DNA of 57,356 nt, from positions 1-57,356 of the forward strand of contig SKVJ01000016.1 of NCBI GenBank assembly GCA_007129495.1, given 5' to 3'. The number at the start of each line of letters is the position of its first letter. Within the stretch, counting starts at the first letter, position 1. Source of the DNA: Dehalococcoidia bacterium. Its GTDB lineage: Bacteria > Chloroflexota > Dehalococcoidia > GIF9 > AB-539-J10. A model generated the notes under the pieces. It searched no databases. It worked only from the letters and a program-made list of their open reading frames with translations, and was not told the DNA's origin. The translations under genes were made by a program, and so were the position numbers. Positions 44,799 to 55,343 of the stretch are shown in pieces.

Positions 44799-44985
44799 AG
44801 GCAAACGTGACAGCATGTATGTCGGTTTATGCGGGAACGGGAAACATGTGGCGGTTTCCGGGCAGACGTATCTCATAGCATGGCTCTAACCACGACATCC
44901 CTGCGAAGTGGCGAGGTCTGGAACTGTCACCATGGTTGTGAGCCAGGGTAATAACCTTCCGTGGGTGAATCAACTGTACCGAATA

Positions 44986-45019
44986 CATTACCGCGGCAGG
45001 AAGTCCCGCCGCGGTAATG
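44986..45019 (-). terminator. Terminator of the gap operon
   Basis: CATTACCGCGGC and GCCGCGGTAATG form a perfect 12-bp stem with a 10-base loop, about 20 bases after the gap stop on the minus strand. Only a short TATT follows it. Confidence 0.65.
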
Positions 45020-45038
45020 AACAACTGAAACCGAGTGC

Positions 45039-46070
<1,032 letters not shown>

Positions 46071-46074
46071 TTAT

Positions 46075-47067
46075 CTACTTGGCAAGATAGATAGTCTTGC
46101 CATCCTGCTCCAGCGCACCGATTTCACCCGTGCTGTTGAGGCGTCTCAGCCACGCAATAATTTCACACACCCCTATCCTGCGCTCGCGGGGCCCCAAGTC
46201 CGCATATGCTACCTCACTTCCATCGATCGTCCAAGGCAACCCGCAGGAAACCTGGTATGCATCCTTCAGCCCATCATCCAGCACCTTCAGTATCTGGCGT
46301 TGCCTCACATCGAGCACACGCAGGATCTCCGTGAGTCGAATGCCCAGCCCGTTGAACACTGGACCATGCCCGGGAAAGACAAAACTGACCGACTTCTCAT
46401 TGATGCGTTCCAGAGAACTGATGTAGTCCCCGGCAGGGTCATAGCCCGACTCGGGAGCGACGCCGATGTGAGGAATCGCATCGAACAGAACCGTATCACC
46501 GGTGAAGAGACGGCGCTTGCGCGAATCGTAAAGGCACATATGACCGGGAGTGTGACCCGGAGTGTGAAGTACATCAAGCTGGAAAGTCCCGTTCGACACC
46601 ACGTCCCCTTCGTCAACTACCACATCAGGCTCGACTGTTGTGACATACTGCGCTCCCCAACCCGAGGCCTCGCGCATCTCGGCCGCCTCACTTGACGGTA
46701 CGCCATGCGACAACAGCATTGCCTCCAGTGCAGTTGCCACATCTCGAAGATCAGCATAGCGGGAATGCATGAGGTCGGCATCAGCACGATGCATCACTAC
46801 TCTGGCACCGCAAAGCTCGCGCAGCTTGGCAGCCATTCCGAAGTGGTCAGGATGTGCATGCGTCAATACAATCCAGTTGATGTCCTCAAAGGACATGCGC
46901 TCGATTCTCAGCTCTTCACGGAAAGCCCAGATTGCCTCCGAGGTGTCCCATCCACAATCAACGAGAATGCAGCCGCGGCTTCCCTCGATCACGTACGCAT
47001 TCGTAAGCCGATCGATTCCCTCAGGAAACGGAATGCGGAGCTGATGTACCCCCGTCACAATCTCCAC
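46075..47067 (-). CDS. Metallo-beta-lactamase-fold hydrolase with C-terminal winged-helix-like region
   Basis: MBL-fold enzyme of 330 residues, resembling the LACTB2/glyoxalase II-like branch. Metal motifs: LTHAHPDHFG, LHTPGHTPGHMCLY, FTGDTVLFDAIPHIG and VFPGHGP. The last 80 residues form a helical region (VRQRQILKVLDDGLKDAYQV, VCEIIAWLRRLNSTGEI) like the small winged-helix of that group. It sits between eno and gap with gaps of 6 and 19 bases. Its substrate and reason for lying in a glycolytic operon are unknown. Confidence 0.87.
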   Translation of the reverse strand: MEIVTGVHQLRIPFPEGIDRLTNAYVIEGSRGCILVDCGWDTSEAIWAFREELRIERMSFEDINWIVLTHAHPDHFGMAAKLRELCGARVVMHRADADLMHSRYADLRDVATALEAMLLSHGVPSSEAAEMREASGWGAQYVTTVEPDVVVDEGDVVSNGTFQLDVLHTPGHTPGHMCLYDSRKRRLFTGDTVLFDAIPHIGVAPESGYDPAGDYISSLERINEKSVSFVFPGHGPVFNGLGIRLTEILRVLDVRQRQILKVLDDGLKDAYQVSCGLPWTIDGSEVAYADLGPRERRIGVCEIIAWLRRLNSTGEIGALEQDGKTIYLAK

Positions 47068-47073
47068 GAATCA

Positions 47074-48381
<1,308 letters not shown>

Positions 48382-48858
48382 TCACTCCTTTCCAGTTGCG
48401 AGTCTCACCGCGAGCGTCACCGCCTCAAGCGGCGTACTCACTCCGCGAACCGGACTGGCAGCTGTTTCCCTCTCGGCAAGCTGCCACGTGTTTATTCCTA
48501 TCACAGGAATGCCGGAATCGAGCGCAAACGCTATTTCGCTGAGCGTACCATAGGCCCCACCGATTGCGATAACAGCCTGGCTGGAGCGTACTACAGCGAT
48601 GTTCCTTGCCTGGCCGATTCCGGTTGCGATCGGGATTAATACCCACGGATTGGCCGCACATGTGTCATTTCCAGGGAGAACACCAACCGTGATCCCTCCC
48701 CGTGAACTTGCCCCCTTGCAGGCAGATTCCATTACTCCTCCAAGTCCACCACAGACCAGCACTATGCTACGCTCCGCCAGCAAGGCCCCAACTTCCTCTG
48801 CTACTGCAGCCTCAGGCGGTGAACACGTCGACCTGCCTATGACAGCGACAGTAAGCAT
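48382..48858 (-). CDS. LOG-like Rossmann protein (TIGR00725 type)
   Basis: Protein of 158 residues with the nucleotide-binding fold of the LOG/lysine-decarboxylase-like family. Key segments: VAVIGRSTCSPP, CGGLGGVMESACKGASSRGG (phosphate-binding loop) and IGGAYGTLSEIAFALDSGIPVIG, a variant of the family's PGGxGTLxE motif. The small size matches the TIGR00725 group, whose function is unknown. A nucleotide 5'-monophosphate hydrolase role is possible. The ATG at 48858 is just after the pth stop; upstream extension would overlap pth. Confidence 0.85.
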   Translation of the reverse strand: MLTVAVIGRSTCSPPEAAVAEEVGALLAERSIVLVCGGLGGVMESACKGASSRGGITVGVLPGNDTCAANPWVLIPIATGIGQARNIAVVRSSQAVIAIGGAYGTLSEIAFALDSGIPVIGINTWQLAERETAASPVRGVSTPLEAVTLAVRLATGKE

Positions 48859-48866
48859 GGCAGCCC

Positions 48867-49460
48867 CTATACTACACTGTTGAATCGATTCATTGCAGCA
48901 TCGATGCCGTCGACAACGATGCAATCCAGAACCTCGATCACTCTCACGATCACCACCTGTATCTCCGACTCTTCGTCAGCGGTGAACGGACTCAGTACGT
49001 AGTCGATCAGCGATTCTTCCGACAACAGCGGTTGTCCGGATTCCTCGGGTCTGCCAATCCCTACACGCACCCGTGGAAACCGATCGGTATTCAGCCCTGT
49101 AATAATTGACCGCACCCCGTTGTGTCCACCGGGACCACCAGCGGGTCGAATCCGCAGTCTGCCAAGAGGCAAATCGACATCGTCGTAAACCACCACCAGA
49201 TCTTCGGGAGTTATGCGGAAAGAGTGCACAAGGCTACGCGCTGAACGGCCACTAAGATTCATAAACGTTCGTGGCTTCGCGAGTACGACTCTTCTATCCG
49301 GCAACTGGAATTCGGCCAATCGAGAGTGGCATGCGGTACGGCTGAAGCGGCTATGATGCTCCAAGGCATAACGGTCTATACAGCGGAACCCCACATTGTG
49401 CCGTGTGGAAGCATAGCCCGGCCCCGGATTGCCGAGCCCCATAATGACGACTGTGTCCAT
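48867..49460 (-). CDS. pth: Peptidyl-tRNA hydrolase
   Basis: Recycles peptidyl-tRNAs dropped from ribosomes. 197 residues, normal length. IMGLGNPGPGYASTRHNVGF holds the catalytic histidine, LAKPRTFMNLSG and VVYDDVDLPLGRLRIRPAGGPGGHNGVRSI are invariant blocks. The ATG at 49460 lacks a Shine-Dalgarno sequence and lies 12 bases after a perfect TATAAT. An in-frame start 12 codons upstream crosses the promoter and is rejected. It heads the eno-gap operon. Confidence 0.95.
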   Translation of the reverse strand: MDTVVIMGLGNPGPGYASTRHNVGFRCIDRYALEHHSRFSRTACHSRLAEFQLPDRRVVLAKPRTFMNLSGRSARSLVHSFRITPEDLVVVYDDVDLPLGRLRIRPAGGPGGHNGVRSIITGLNTDRFPRVRVGIGRPEESGQPLLSEESLIDYVLSPFTADEESEIQVVIVRVIEVLDCIVVDGIDAAMNRFNSVV

Positions 49461-49472
49461 GACTGAACCCGC

Positions 49473-49501
49473 ATTATAGAGGAGCACAATCCTCAAACCA
49501 A
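49473..49501 (-). promoter_or_regulatory. Promoter of the pth-eno-gap operon
   Basis: Minus strand: TTGGTT (49501-49496), exactly 17 bases, then perfect TATAAT (49478-49473), ending 12 bases before the pth ATG. Expected leader about 5-6 bases. Confidence 0.65.
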
Positions 49502-49674
49502 CAGGCTGTGGGCAGCATCACCCTCCTTGACACTGTGAGGGCGTCAGGATAACATTGCCGCACCGCCGATGATTGATTGTGGTTCACACCCGCCCGTCAC
49601 AAGGATTCTCATTGCTACACTCCGGTTCTACCAGTTGTAGTTGTCCAGATACTATGTAGTAGGGAGGTATTTGC

Positions 49675-50547
49675 ATGTTCTATGAAACCAATGTCCCGGA
49701 CCCCGGCAAGGACAAGGTAAACGCGCTGATTACGTTGAATCCGTCTGCATCCAGGCGCCTCATCGCCAAAGCGACTGTCGAACTACCCGAGGTCAAGGCC
49801 GCGATGAACAAAGGATGGATCATTATCGCCCGCGGCGTTACGGCCGCGTATGTCAGCGAAGAGTTATTCAACATCACGGTTGAGCCAAAGGCGAACCAGA
49901 CGGTCGGATTGATAACCAAAGGCGTCACAAACTCCAACTCAGGACCTCCACCTTGTACGATGCACGTCGTCCACGATGGAAAGGCCGTCGAGAACGCAGA
50001 CTCAAACGTGGAGATCCACAAATTTGGCCCGAACGATGTGTTTATAAAGGGTGCGAACGCAGTCGACCCTCAGGGCAATGCGGGAATCATGGCGTCGTCG
50101 CTGAAGGGAGGCACCTGGGGTATGTTTACCCCCATCACCACGGTGCGCAATTCTCACGTGATAATCACCGTGGGTCTCGAGAAGCTGGTCCCCTCGGTGC
50201 TGGATGCGTCGAGTCACAGCGGCGTGTACTACTACAAGTGGAGCCTGGGATTGCCCGCCAAGCTGGTCCCGGTGATGAACGGCAAGGTGGTCACCGAGAT
50301 ACAGGCGCTTGGCGTCCTCGCCGGCGTCAAGGCCTACCACATCTGCTCCGGTGGAGTGGGCGGGTCCGAGGGTGCGGTCACCCTGTCGATCGAGGGAGAT
50401 GAAGCTCACGTGAAAAAAGCCTTTGACGTGGTGAACTCCATCAGAACTGAACCTCCGACATCATGTGGTGAATCCTATCTCGTGAGTTCGCCCGAGGATT
50501 ACAACTACGACGCACAAGCGCAACTCGACACGCTTGGCGGGATATAG
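49675..50547 (+). CDS. Unrecognised 290-residue protein of the sugar-acid region
   Basis: I do not recognise this protein. It is soluble, with no signal peptide or membrane segment, and rich in Gly, Val and Asn. Striking segments are GWIIIARGVTAAYVSEELF, NSGPPPCTMHVVHDG, KFGPNDVFIKGANAVDPQGNAG, LKGGTWGMFTPI and CSGGVGGSEGAVTLSIEG. Those with conserved-looking Gly, Asp, Asn and Cys read like an enzyme active site. It ends with a possible ferredoxin-like beta-alpha unit (VTLSIEGDEAHVKKAFDVVNSIR). AGGGAGG precedes the ATG. A fumarylacetoacetase-fold enzyme follows on the same strand and sugar-acid genes lie beyond, so a catabolic role is likely but unproven. Confidence 0.8.
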   Translation: MFYETNVPDPGKDKVNALITLNPSASRRLIAKATVELPEVKAAMNKGWIIIARGVTAAYVSEELFNITVEPKANQTVGLITKGVTNSNSGPPPCTMHVVHDGKAVENADSNVEIHKFGPNDVFIKGANAVDPQGNAGIMASSLKGGTWGMFTPITTVRNSHVIITVGLEKLVPSVLDASSHSGVYYYKWSLGLPAKLVPVMNGKVVTEIQALGVLAGVKAYHICSGGVGGSEGAVTLSIEGDEAHVKKAFDVVNSIRTEPPTSCGESYLVSSPEDYNYDAQAQLDTLGGI

Positions 50548-50576
50548 ACATAGAAACACCATAGACGCACGTTTCG

Positions 50577-50606
50577 GGAAGGCCCGGCAATCACTCCGGG
50601 CCTTCC
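50577..50606 (+). terminator. Hairpin after the unknown gene
   Basis: GGAAGGCCCGG and CCGGGCCTTCC form a perfect 11-bp stem with an 8-base loop, 30 bases after the stop. No T-run follows, so it may be partial, letting some transcripts reach the next gene at 50718. Confidence 0.6.
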
Positions 50607-50717
50607 TCATGAAGGACATACAAACATCCAGGGGGCGGTTCATGGTGGCACACTGCCCGACCGGCAGGAGCCGGATGGCACTGTGTGGAGCATCGACCGA
50701 CACAAGAAGGAGGAATC

Positions 50718-51497
50718 ATGAGGCTCGTGCGCATAAACCACCAAGGCTCTCCCGTATGGGTGATTGTCGAGTCAGATGAGGTCTACGCGATCGAGGGAGA
50801 CGTCTACACCAACTTCGAAAAAGGAGTGCGACTGTGCAGCCTTGGCGAGGCCAGGCTTCTGGCGCCGGCCGAACCCAGCATTATCGTGGCCTGCGGACTC
50901 AACTACATGGGCGAGATCAGACACCTCGGTGCGGCAGTCCCCGATGAGCCATCGCTCTTCTTCAAGCCTCCGACAACGGTCCTCGACCCCGGCGTCACAA
51001 TCCCCTATCCACAACTTACTGACATGCTGTCCCACGAGGCTGAGCTCTGCTGCGTGATGAAGAAGACCACCCGCTTCGTCACTGAGACCGAGGCTCTGAG
51101 CCACGTGCTCGGCTACACGTGCGGAAATGATATCGGGATGATGGACGTTCTCAAGAAGGACAATAACATCATCACCCGTGCCAAGGGATTCGACATGTCA
51201 TCTGCCCTTGGCCCCTGGCTCGAGACAGAACTCGATCCCACAGACCTCGACATAAAGGGCATCATCAATGGTGAAGTCATTCAGGACAGCAACACCAGCG
51301 AAATGCTGTTCAGCGCTGCCAGGATCATCAGCTACATCTCAGAGTTCATGACACTGAGGGCTGGCGATGTCGTCTTCACGGGGACTCCTGAGAACGGACA
51401 CTACGTCGTCAATGTCGGCGACGTCATGGAAGTCGAGATTGAGAACATCGGCAGACTCACTACACCGGTCGGCCCCAGGGTCCAGCGCCATACGTAA
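50718..51497 (+). CDS. Fumarylacetoacetase-fold hydrolase/isomerase
   Basis: FAH-superfamily enzyme of 259 residues, probably cleaving or isomerising a 2-oxo acid. Metal ligands are visible in HEAELCCVM (two glutamates) and the aspartate in GNDIGMMD. Then come KGFDMSSALGPWLETELDP, NGEVIQDSNTSEMLFSAARIISYISEFMTLRAGDVVFTGTPE-type blocks, the family core, and a C-terminal VGDVMEVEIENIGRL. The ATG follows AAGGAGGAATC. In sugar-acid routes FAH proteins act on 2-keto-3-deoxy acids or their oxidised forms, which fits the neighbours. Confidence 0.9.
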   Translation: MRLVRINHQGSPVWVIVESDEVYAIEGDVYTNFEKGVRLCSLGEARLLAPAEPSIIVACGLNYMGEIRHLGAAVPDEPSLFFKPPTTVLDPGVTIPYPQLTDMLSHEAELCCVMKKTTRFVTETEALSHVLGYTCGNDIGMMDVLKKDNNIITRAKGFDMSSALGPWLETELDPTDLDIKGIINGEVIQDSNTSEMLFSAARIISYISEFMTLRAGDVVFTGTPENGHYVVNVGDVMEVEIENIGRLTTPVGPRVQRHT

Positions 51498-51515
51498 CAG
51501 TCACGCCCCTCACAC

Positions 51516-51559
51516 GTGAGAAGAGGGCCGGGGCAGACTGCCCCCGGCCCTCTTCTCAC
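51516..51559. terminator. Strong bidirectional terminator
   Basis: A perfect 18-bp stem (51516-51533 with 51542-51559) and an 8-base loop between the convergent FAH and enolase-superfamily genes. The stem starts GTGAGAAGAG, so a transcript from either side ends in the same hairpin. It is the most stable inverted repeat noticed in the window. Confidence 0.8.
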
Positions 51560-51589
51560 CACCTGCCCGTCAAACGGGTAAGTATCGTA

Positions 51590-52774
51590 CTACCAACAGC
51601 CTTTCGCTTTCTTCCACGGATGCGCCCTGAGCACTTCTTCATTTATCTCGGTCCCCCAACCGGGGCCGGCGGGAATCTTCATTCGGCCACCGGAAATCTC
51701 AGGCGCCTTCGTCACAAGTTCAGTCTTCAAGGGCAATTCGTCCACATCAGTCTCCATGATATGAACGTTCGGAAGAACCGCACACAGACTCGCGCTGACG
51801 AACGTTGCCAGATGGCTATAGTAATTGTGCGGCGCCATATTGAACTCGAACACCTGGGCCAACTCGCCAATCTTCTTCGCCTGGCTGAAGCCCACCCATG
51901 GGACATCCACCATGAATACATCGGCACTCCGATTCTGGAAGTACGGCAGGAACTCACGCATATAGATCAGGTTTTCGCCCGTGCATATAGGCGTCCTGCT
52001 GGAGGCGCGGATATCGCGCAACGCCTCGGGACTGTACATGTCTATTTCGAGCCACATCAGCTTGTACGGCTCCAGCATCCGCGCGATGCGGATACAGCTC
52101 TCGGGCTTGAAGTTGAAGTTGAGATCAAGACAGATATCCACTGTGGGACCCACCGCATCACGAAATGTACCTATGAGCGTCTCGATGTGTGAGAGCATCG
52201 CGTTATCCGCTACCTGATCGGTCGTCCCGGGTCCTCCGCCGAAGCCGTGGAAGTGCACACTGGGCGTGTCGCCAGGAAAGATGATGTTCGTCTTGAGTGC
52301 CGTATAACCGGTGGCGACCACTTCCTTCCCGAGCGCGTGAATGTCGGCCATACTCCTTATCGGCGGCTTGCCCATCTGGGGGTAGAGCGCACGTGTTGTA
52401 CCGCAGTGGGACCAGTAGAGGCGCAGGTCCTCGCGCGTTGGACCACCAAAGAGCTCCACTACTGAGATGCCAAGGGCCTTTGCCTTGATATCGATGAGTG
52501 CAAGCTCAACTCCTGCGGCTGCCTGGGCCCTGGCGCCAAGCGGTCCCTGGATGTTAAGCCGCAACATGTCCGCGAAACGCATCTCGTAGGCCTTCGGATC
52601 GGTGCCGACAAGAATGTTCTTGATGTCCTCAACGGCGCCAACGACGGCGAATGGGGCTCGAGGTACGCTACACTCCCCCCAACCGATTATTCCCTCATCT
52701 GTGCTTACCTTGACGAATGTCCATGATTGCCAGCCTGCATCAAATACAAAGGATTCCACATCGGTGATCTTCAC
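51590..52774 (-). CDS. Enolase-superfamily sugar-acid dehydratase-like enzyme
   Basis: Mandelate-racemase-group enzyme of 394 residues. Predicted metal ligands are D217 (LDLNFNF), E243 (WLEID) and E267 (CTGEN), with a catalytic histidine H316 in MAPHNYYSH and K161 in ALKTN. The arrangement is like galactonate-type dehydratases, but the position two after D217 is Asn, where galactonate dehydratases carry a catalytic His, so substrate and chemistry may differ. The GTG start at 52774 follows GAGGAGG; the longer frame upstream lacks support. It is the last gene of the 56348-51590 unit. Probably converts an aldonic or uronic acid to a 2-keto-3-deoxy acid. Confidence 0.85.
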   Translation of the reverse strand: MKITDVESFVFDAGWQSWTFVKVSTDEGIIGWGECSVPRAPFAVVGAVEDIKNILVGTDPKAYEMRFADMLRLNIQGPLGARAQAAAGVELALIDIKAKALGISVVELFGGPTREDLRLYWSHCGTTRALYPQMGKPPIRSMADIHALGKEVVATGYTALKTNIIFPGDTPSVHFHGFGGGPGTTDQVADNAMLSHIETLIGTFRDAVGPTVDICLDLNFNFKPESCIRIARMLEPYKLMWLEIDMYSPEALRDIRASSRTPICTGENLIYMREFLPYFQNRSADVFMVDVPWVGFSQAKKIGELAQVFEFNMAPHNYYSHLATFVSASLCAVLPNVHIMETDVDELPLKTELVTKAPEISGGRMKIPAGPGWGTEINEEVLRAHPWKKAKGCW

Positions 52775-52880
52775 GTGTCGCCTCCTCGCGGATAAGTGGA
52801 GCAAGTGTAACAGATGACACATGACATGGGGACTCGGGCGAGCGAAGTCTGCCCATCAGGGACCTGAGGGCGTCTACAGT

Positions 52881-54260
52881 CTATGCGATGGCCGTACCGC
52901 TGCCCGGATCGACGTGGTATACACCGAGGGCAAGGCTGTTGGCCTCCGCGATCCACTTCTCATAATCATCACGGAAGGCATCGTTCGGCTCGAGCACCAT
53001 CCCGACATCATGATGCAACTCCAGCGGCATGCCGAGCGCCTCCGCAGCCGACAGCGCAGCGCCGTCGGACGCCAGGTAATCGAAACTCTTGAGGATGGTC
53101 AGAGGCACGCCGACGCTACCCTGCACCACCCGCAGCATCTCGGAGAGGCGGACACCACCCCCTGCGACTACAACACCGTTGGAGCATGAGCGTGCGTGCG
53201 CCATTGCATTGATCAGGCGGCTGAGGGTGAAGGCAACACCCTTTACGATGGCCGCCGAGAGCGTGGCCATCTCGGTTCGCACATCGATGCCGGTGAATGA
53301 TCCCCGGAGATCGGCGCTCCAAAACGGGCTTCTCTCTCCATGCAGCCACGGATAGAAGCGCTCGCCTCCCTGGCTCACCTTCACCTCATCGATACCCCAG
53401 TTGGCTTTGCGTGCCCACTCAAGCACCGAACCTCCATTCGAGGAAATGCCACCATTCACGTAGCGCGACTCGTCAACCACAAAGGTCCAGGTGCGCTCCG
53501 GGGAATCGTGACGGATGACAGCCGACAGTTCACGAGCAGCCATCGTGCTGCCGATGTTGGCGGCAACCTCGCTGACCGCCTTGCACGCGTAGCTTGCCGA
53601 GGCTCCATCGCCAAGGCCCGGCACGACGACAACTGACTCCCCCTCGATTTTCACCTCACCGAAAGCGGTATTATGTCGCAACAGTCGCGGCATCTCCTCG
53701 CGATGGTAGCCTAACTTGTCGAGCAAAGGCTCATTCCAGTCGCGTCTTCTAATATCCAGAAGCCCTGAAGCTGAGGCGGTCGAATAGTCCGTAGCTCTCT
53801 CCCCTGTCAGCCACTCAATGAGGTACTCTTTCATTCCGTGGGGCTTGAAGGTCACGTTCTGCAGCAGATGCGCCGTCATCAGTTTGTAAACAGGAAAAAG
53901 GATGTCGATATGGCATCCTGATACATCCAGGTAGTCCCTCAACTCTCGCTCGACGTCCGGATTCCGTTCCCAGATGCTGTTCCACTGGTACACGAGATCG
54001 TCACCCGGGGTGGGGGAGATTGCCGAGTACCAGGCTGTCGTCAACGCCACCGACCGCACCATGAACTCCTGCGCGAGATCGCCAAGCAGATGTTCGAGGG
54101 CCTCGGTGTACATACGCATGGACACGACGCCAACTGCGCTATCCTGCCGCGCGTATTCTACGCGGCGCCTGGCGACGACATCGCCGGTCGACAGATCGAT
54201 CACCGTGTACTTGGTCGCACTTGTGCCAACATCCAGACCGACACTCACTTCCTTTCTCAT
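52881..54260 (-). CDS. FGGY-family carbohydrate kinase
   Basis: Sugar kinase of 459 residues in the gluconokinase/xylulokinase family. The N-terminal ATP-binding segment is VGLDVGTSATKYTVIDL. The central catalytic region is VVPGLGDGASASYACK. The C-terminal VVVAGGGVRLSEMLRVV and DYLASDGAALSAAEALG match the family. It is slightly short for FGGY enzymes (about 480-520). The ATG at 54260 follows GGGAGGAG; the frame continues upstream into the DapA-type gene by chance. It lies 28 bases after the DapA-type gene, so both act in one pathway. The exact sugar is unknown. Confidence 0.9.
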   Translation of the reverse strand: MRKEVSVGLDVGTSATKYTVIDLSTGDVVARRRVEYARQDSAVGVVSMRMYTEALEHLLGDLAQEFMVRSVALTTAWYSAISPTPGDDLVYQWNSIWERNPDVERELRDYLDVSGCHIDILFPVYKLMTAHLLQNVTFKPHGMKEYLIEWLTGERATDYSTASASGLLDIRRRDWNEPLLDKLGYHREEMPRLLRHNTAFGEVKIEGESVVVVPGLGDGASASYACKAVSEVAANIGSTMAARELSAVIRHDSPERTWTFVVDESRYVNGGISSNGGSVLEWARKANWGIDEVKVSQGGERFYPWLHGERSPFWSADLRGSFTGIDVRTEMATLSAAIVKGVAFTLSRLINAMAHARSCSNGVVVAGGGVRLSEMLRVVQGSVGVPLTILKSFDYLASDGAALSAAEALGMPLELHHDVGMVLEPNDAFRDDYEKWIAEANSLALGVYHVDPGSGTAIA

Positions 54261-54288
54261 GAGACTCCTCCCTGCAGCGAACGGGCCC

Positions 54289-55227
54289 TTATACTTCAAG
54301 TACATTGTGCGTGCCAGTTGTAAATTCCAACCCCAGTGTCTCGAACGCCGTCTGGATGTCTTTCCGTATCTCGGTGTATTTCGGATCAGAGAAAGGAGGC
54401 AGCAGCATCGGCTTCCGTGGGTAGCCCGCATCAAAGCCACGCGCATAGAGCGCCATGTGTGAGGCGATGGTGCTGTCCGTGAAGTGCAGCTTCGCGCTCA
54501 CATCCATCATGACGAGGTAGGCCTTCTTCGCCATGTCTTCGTCTCCGGCAAACGTCCATTTCAGCATGGCCGTCATGATCTCCGGTGCCCAGTTATTCAT
54601 CCCCGCGATCGTCGCACGGACGCCCATATAGTACAGCGGCAGCCAGCCCGTCGAAGTACCGATGATAACCTGGAAGCTCTTGCTGTTCACCTGCGCATCA
54701 TAGGCAACCCTTGAGATGAAGCCGATGTTCAGCGGACTGTCCTTTAGCCCTGCCAGGCCAAGTTTCTGGAGTCGCTGCACTGTCTTGAAGCTGAACGTGA
54801 ATCTGCTGGTCTCCGGATTGTTATAGGCATACACGGGAATGTCGACTGCTTGGATGATCTGCTTGTAGTATTCAACAACGATATCTTCTGAGTGCTTGTA
54901 GTAGAACGGAGGGACCGCTCCAACGGCGACCACCCCTATCTTCTCGGCCTCCTTGGCCAACCGAACGGTGGATTCGGTATCAATGCAGCCGACATGCGGC
55001 AGCAGGAATCTGCCCGAGAACTCGTCGGCCACCTCTCTGGCAAGGCGGAAGATCTCGATACGCTCGTCGATAGACATCAGCGGGCCAGCTCCATAGGAGC
55101 CAGTCAGAAACAGTCCATCCACGCCGTGCTGGAACATCCAGCGCATGTGCCACTGTGTCTTCTCGCGATCCAGGCTGCCGTCCTGAGCAAATATCGTTAT
55201 GTTGGGTACGATCGATCCTTGAATCAT
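54289..55227 (-). CDS. DapA/NAL-family aldolase or lyase, paralogue 2
   Basis: TIM-barrel Schiff-base enzyme of 312 residues. Lysine K162 is in GLKDS and tyrosine Y135 in YNNP. As in the paralogue at 15547-16434, the GTTGE loop is replaced, here by GSYGAG (43-48), and MSIDER follows, so both belong to one subfamily distinct from DHDPS. The ATG follows AAGGAGTG. Position with a sugar-acid dehydratase and kinase suggests cleavage of a keto-deoxy acid to pyruvate or its hydroxy form plus an aldehyde. Confidence 0.87.
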   Translation of the reverse strand: MIQGSIVPNITIFAQDGSLDREKTQWHMRWMFQHGVDGLFLTGSYGAGPLMSIDERIEIFRLAREVADEFSGRFLLPHVGCIDTESTVRLAKEAEKIGVVAVGAVPPFYYKHSEDIVVEYYKQIIQAVDIPVYAYNNPETSRFTFSFKTVQRLQKLGLAGLKDSPLNIGFISRVAYDAQVNSKSFQVIIGTSTGWLPLYYMGVRATIAGMNNWAPEIMTAMLKWTFAGDEDMAKKAYLVMMDVSAKLHFTDSTIASHMALYARGFDAGYPRKPMLLPPFSDPKYTEIRKDIQTAFETLGLEFTTGTHNVLEV

Positions 55228-55343
55228 TGGTTCACTCCTTTGCGTATCTGATACTGTCGCCCATTGACCGGAGTATATCCACACGTCAGTACTATCGCGG
55301 TTAGCGGTGAGTCGACTTTCTGTGAGATTCCACAGACGGACGT

